From a virus: a stretch of 21,492 nucleotides of DNA. The notes under the pieces were generated by a model, which worked only from the letters and a program-made list of their open reading frames with translations, was not told the origin of the DNA and made no database searches. Both the position numbers and the translations under genes were made by a program. The DNA is taken from IMG/VR virus record IMGVR_UViG_3300044638_006042, positions 1 to 21,492 of that record. One strand, written 5' to 3'. Numbering within the stretch: the stretch's first letter is position 1; each line of letters starts with the position of its first letter. Below, in pieces: positions 20,186 through 21,492 of the stretch.

Positions 20186-21249
20186 TCGGTTTTATCCTTT
20201 ACTTCCTTCACATATTTCATCAATGGATTTTTTTGTTCGGGTATGATAGTCTTATGATTTCCTGCCCATAATGGCAGTTTACCAAACAAAGCTACTCTTT
20301 TTTTCTTTGATTTTTGTTTTTGGTATTCTTGTTGTTGAAGAATCTGGAAGATTTCTTCCTGTTCTATTTGTCTTTTACTTCGATATTGTTCGTCTCTTTT
20401 TTGTTTTTTTTGTTCCTCTGTGTGATTTTTTCTTGATTCTTTAATGAAATATGGATGTTCAGCAATAGTTTTTTTTAGCTTATCACTTGCTTCAGGATGA
20501 TTGAACAGTAATTCTATTAGCGGTCTATGATTATCTAAATATCTCCTAATATTTTTTTTGCTTTTTCTACTGTATTTGCGAACAGTATTGGTAATAAATT
20601 CTGTCTTGCTTTCTTCAATAGCAGGACGAAGGGCTCTATGATGTTTTTCTCTCTTTTGTTTTTTCTTTTTATGACCTTTAATGAATTGGTCGATTTCATC
20701 TCTTAGGTTTAACGCTATTGGTTTTGTTTCAATAGCTTTTGGTTGTTGTTCTTGTTTTTTGGTTTTATGTTTTTTGTATTTTTCTTTTTTGCGTTTTGAT
20801 TCAAGTATTCTAGTTGTATCATAACCTATGTCCGTATTGAATTTTTCAGCCCAGACTTGCCAGCCGTCTAATGTTGTGCTGCTATTTTCTGTGAATAATT
20901 TATTGAGAAGATATCTTTTTTGCAAGAGATTCTTATCTTGTTCTACAAAAACATGACAAGGTTCGCATAAAGTAATTAGCTGATGCTGATCTCCTTGTCC
21001 AAGCATCACTATTTTAGTATAGTCTATATGATGAATAGTTTTAGATGGAGTACCACAAACCTGACAACATCTACCATCTCTTTCTAAGACTAGTTGCCTT
21101 ATATTCCACCAGAGCCTAGATTTTATATAGGCATCATAACTTCTAAAACCTAGCTCTTTCCATGCTGGTGGCATAATTCTATATGTCTCTTTCTTCTCCA
21201 TGAAGAATCTTAAAGGTGGGAAATCGTAGACTAATACCTCCCTTTTCAT
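20182..21249 (-). CDS. HNH endonuclease with long basic C-terminal tail
   Basis: About 355 residues if the ATG at 21249 is used. In-frame ATGs at 21201 and 21174 are alternatives because the upstream ligase gene ends at 21179 and no strong Shine-Dalgarno decides. The HNH core is near the N-terminus: RLWWNIRQLVLERDGRCCQV, CQVCG, TIHHIDYTK, LITLCEPCH. The remaining ~240 residues are extremely Lys/Arg/Gln/Glu-rich and probably helical or disordered (HKKKKQKREKHHRALRPAIE, KNHTEEQKKQKRDEQYRSKR). That tail is unusual for phage HNH proteins and could bind nucleic acid. It lies immediately downstream of the ligase gene, as homing endonucleases often do next to replication genes. Confidence 0.8.
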   Translation of the reverse strand: MKREVLVYDFPPLRFFMEKKETYRIMPPAWKELGFRSYDAYIKSRLWWNIRQLVLERDGRCCQVCGTPSKTIHHIDYTKIVMLGQGDQHQLITLCEPCHVFVEQDKNLLQKRYLLNKLFTENSSTTLDGWQVWAEKFNTDIGYDTTRILESKRKKEKYKKHKTKKQEQQPKAIETKPIALNLRDEIDQFIKGHKKKKQKREKHHRALRPAIEESKTEFITNTVRKYSRKSKKNIRRYLDNHRPLIELLFNHPEASDKLKKTIAEHPYFIKESRKNHTEEQKKQKRDEQYRSKRQIEQEEIFQILQQQEYQKQKSKKKRVALFGKLPLWAGNHKTIIPEQKNPLMKYVKEVKDKTD

Positions 21250-21492
21250 TCTCTGTCTCTTCAAAATATTGGACAGTCACGATTTTGCCAAGAATCTTCT
21301 TAGGGTTCTTATAAAAGTCCTGTCTTTGTTCAATACTAAAACCAGACCCCACTCTTACTGTATGACCCTTATGCTGAATCATAACACAACTCAACATAGT
21401 TTCCTCACATTCTGCACCATCCTTAACATAACGGAATGGCCCCATTTCAGTATCTAGAACCTCATATTCATCATCAAAGAATGACTTATATT
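21179..21492 (-). CDS. ATP-dependent DNA ligase, C-terminal OB domain (partial)
   Basis: The frame is open to the window's right edge, so only the last ~104 residues are present. It reads YKSFFDDEYEVLDTEMGPFR, then TMLSCVMIQHKGHTVRVGSG, FSIEQRQDFY, LGKIVTVQYFEETENEKGG and SLRFPTFKILHG. The order (FFDDEYEV, VRVGSGFS, QR, GKIVTVQYFE, LRFPTF) matches the OB-fold domain of ATP-dependent DNA ligases such as those of T7- and T4-like phages. The adenylation domain with the KxDG lysine lies outside the window. An ATG at 21445 is internal and not the true start. It would seal nicks during phage replication and recombination. Confidence 0.85.
   Translation of the reverse strand, partial: YKSFFDDEYEVLDTEMGPFRYVKDGAECEETMLSCVMIQHKGHTVRVGSGFSIEQRQDFYKNPKKILGKIVTVQYFEETENEKGGISLRFPTFKILHGEERDI

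Overview
The window is most likely part of a large, AT-rich tailed bacteriophage genome. Every convincing gene lies on the minus strand. Genes are small and tightly packed, with many TAATG or ATGA stop/start overlaps. The marker genes are viral: an rIIA/rIIB pair, four HNH endonucleases, an archaeo-eukaryotic-type primase, an ATP-dependent DNA ligase end, RuvB, a metallophosphoesterase, a DNA-glycosylase-like protein and a phage tRNA. Bacterial Shine-Dalgarno sites and several near-consensus sigma70-type promoters (TTGACA, 16-17 bp, TATAAT-like) point to a bacterial host. The host itself cannot be named from this sequence.

Reading in the direction of transcription (high to low coordinates), 21.5-18.9 kb holds the C-terminal end of a DNA ligase, an HNH protein with a long basic tail, a membrane-anchored protein and an HhH glycosylase-like protein. 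18.9-16.6 kb is a run of small accessory genes, two of them only about 40 codons, plus a PspC-domain membrane protein, a metallophosphoesterase and a small HTH-like protein with its own strong promoter. 16.6-16.45 kb is non-coding and holds a long nested hairpin followed directly by a tRNA-Leu(UAA). 16.4-13.8 kb carries small hypothetical genes, including a minimal protein-kinase-like protein. 13.8-9.1 kb is the rII region: HNH, rIIA, HNH, rIIB. 9.1-8.9 kb is a non-coding gap containing a tRNA-like element. 8.9-4.7 kb encodes the primase, three hypotheticals, a zinc-ribbon/RuvA-domain-III-like protein overlapping a RuvB-like helicase, an exported thioredoxin and an HNH protein.

4.55-0 kb is a compact four-gene unit: an exported, membrane-anchored trypsin-like protease, an actin/Hsp70-superfold ATPase-like protein, an intracellular-subtilisin-like protease, and a protein with seven propeller-type repeats and a Pro/Thr-rich stalk that runs off the window.

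The parts most likely to be new are the trypsin/actin-like/subtilisin/propeller unit, the RuvB partner that keeps only a RuvA-domain-III-like module joined to a zinc ribbon, and two structured RNAs (the tRNA-like element near 9.0 kb and the nested hairpin 5 nt upstream of the tRNA). All functional statements are read from motifs by eye; no database search was run.
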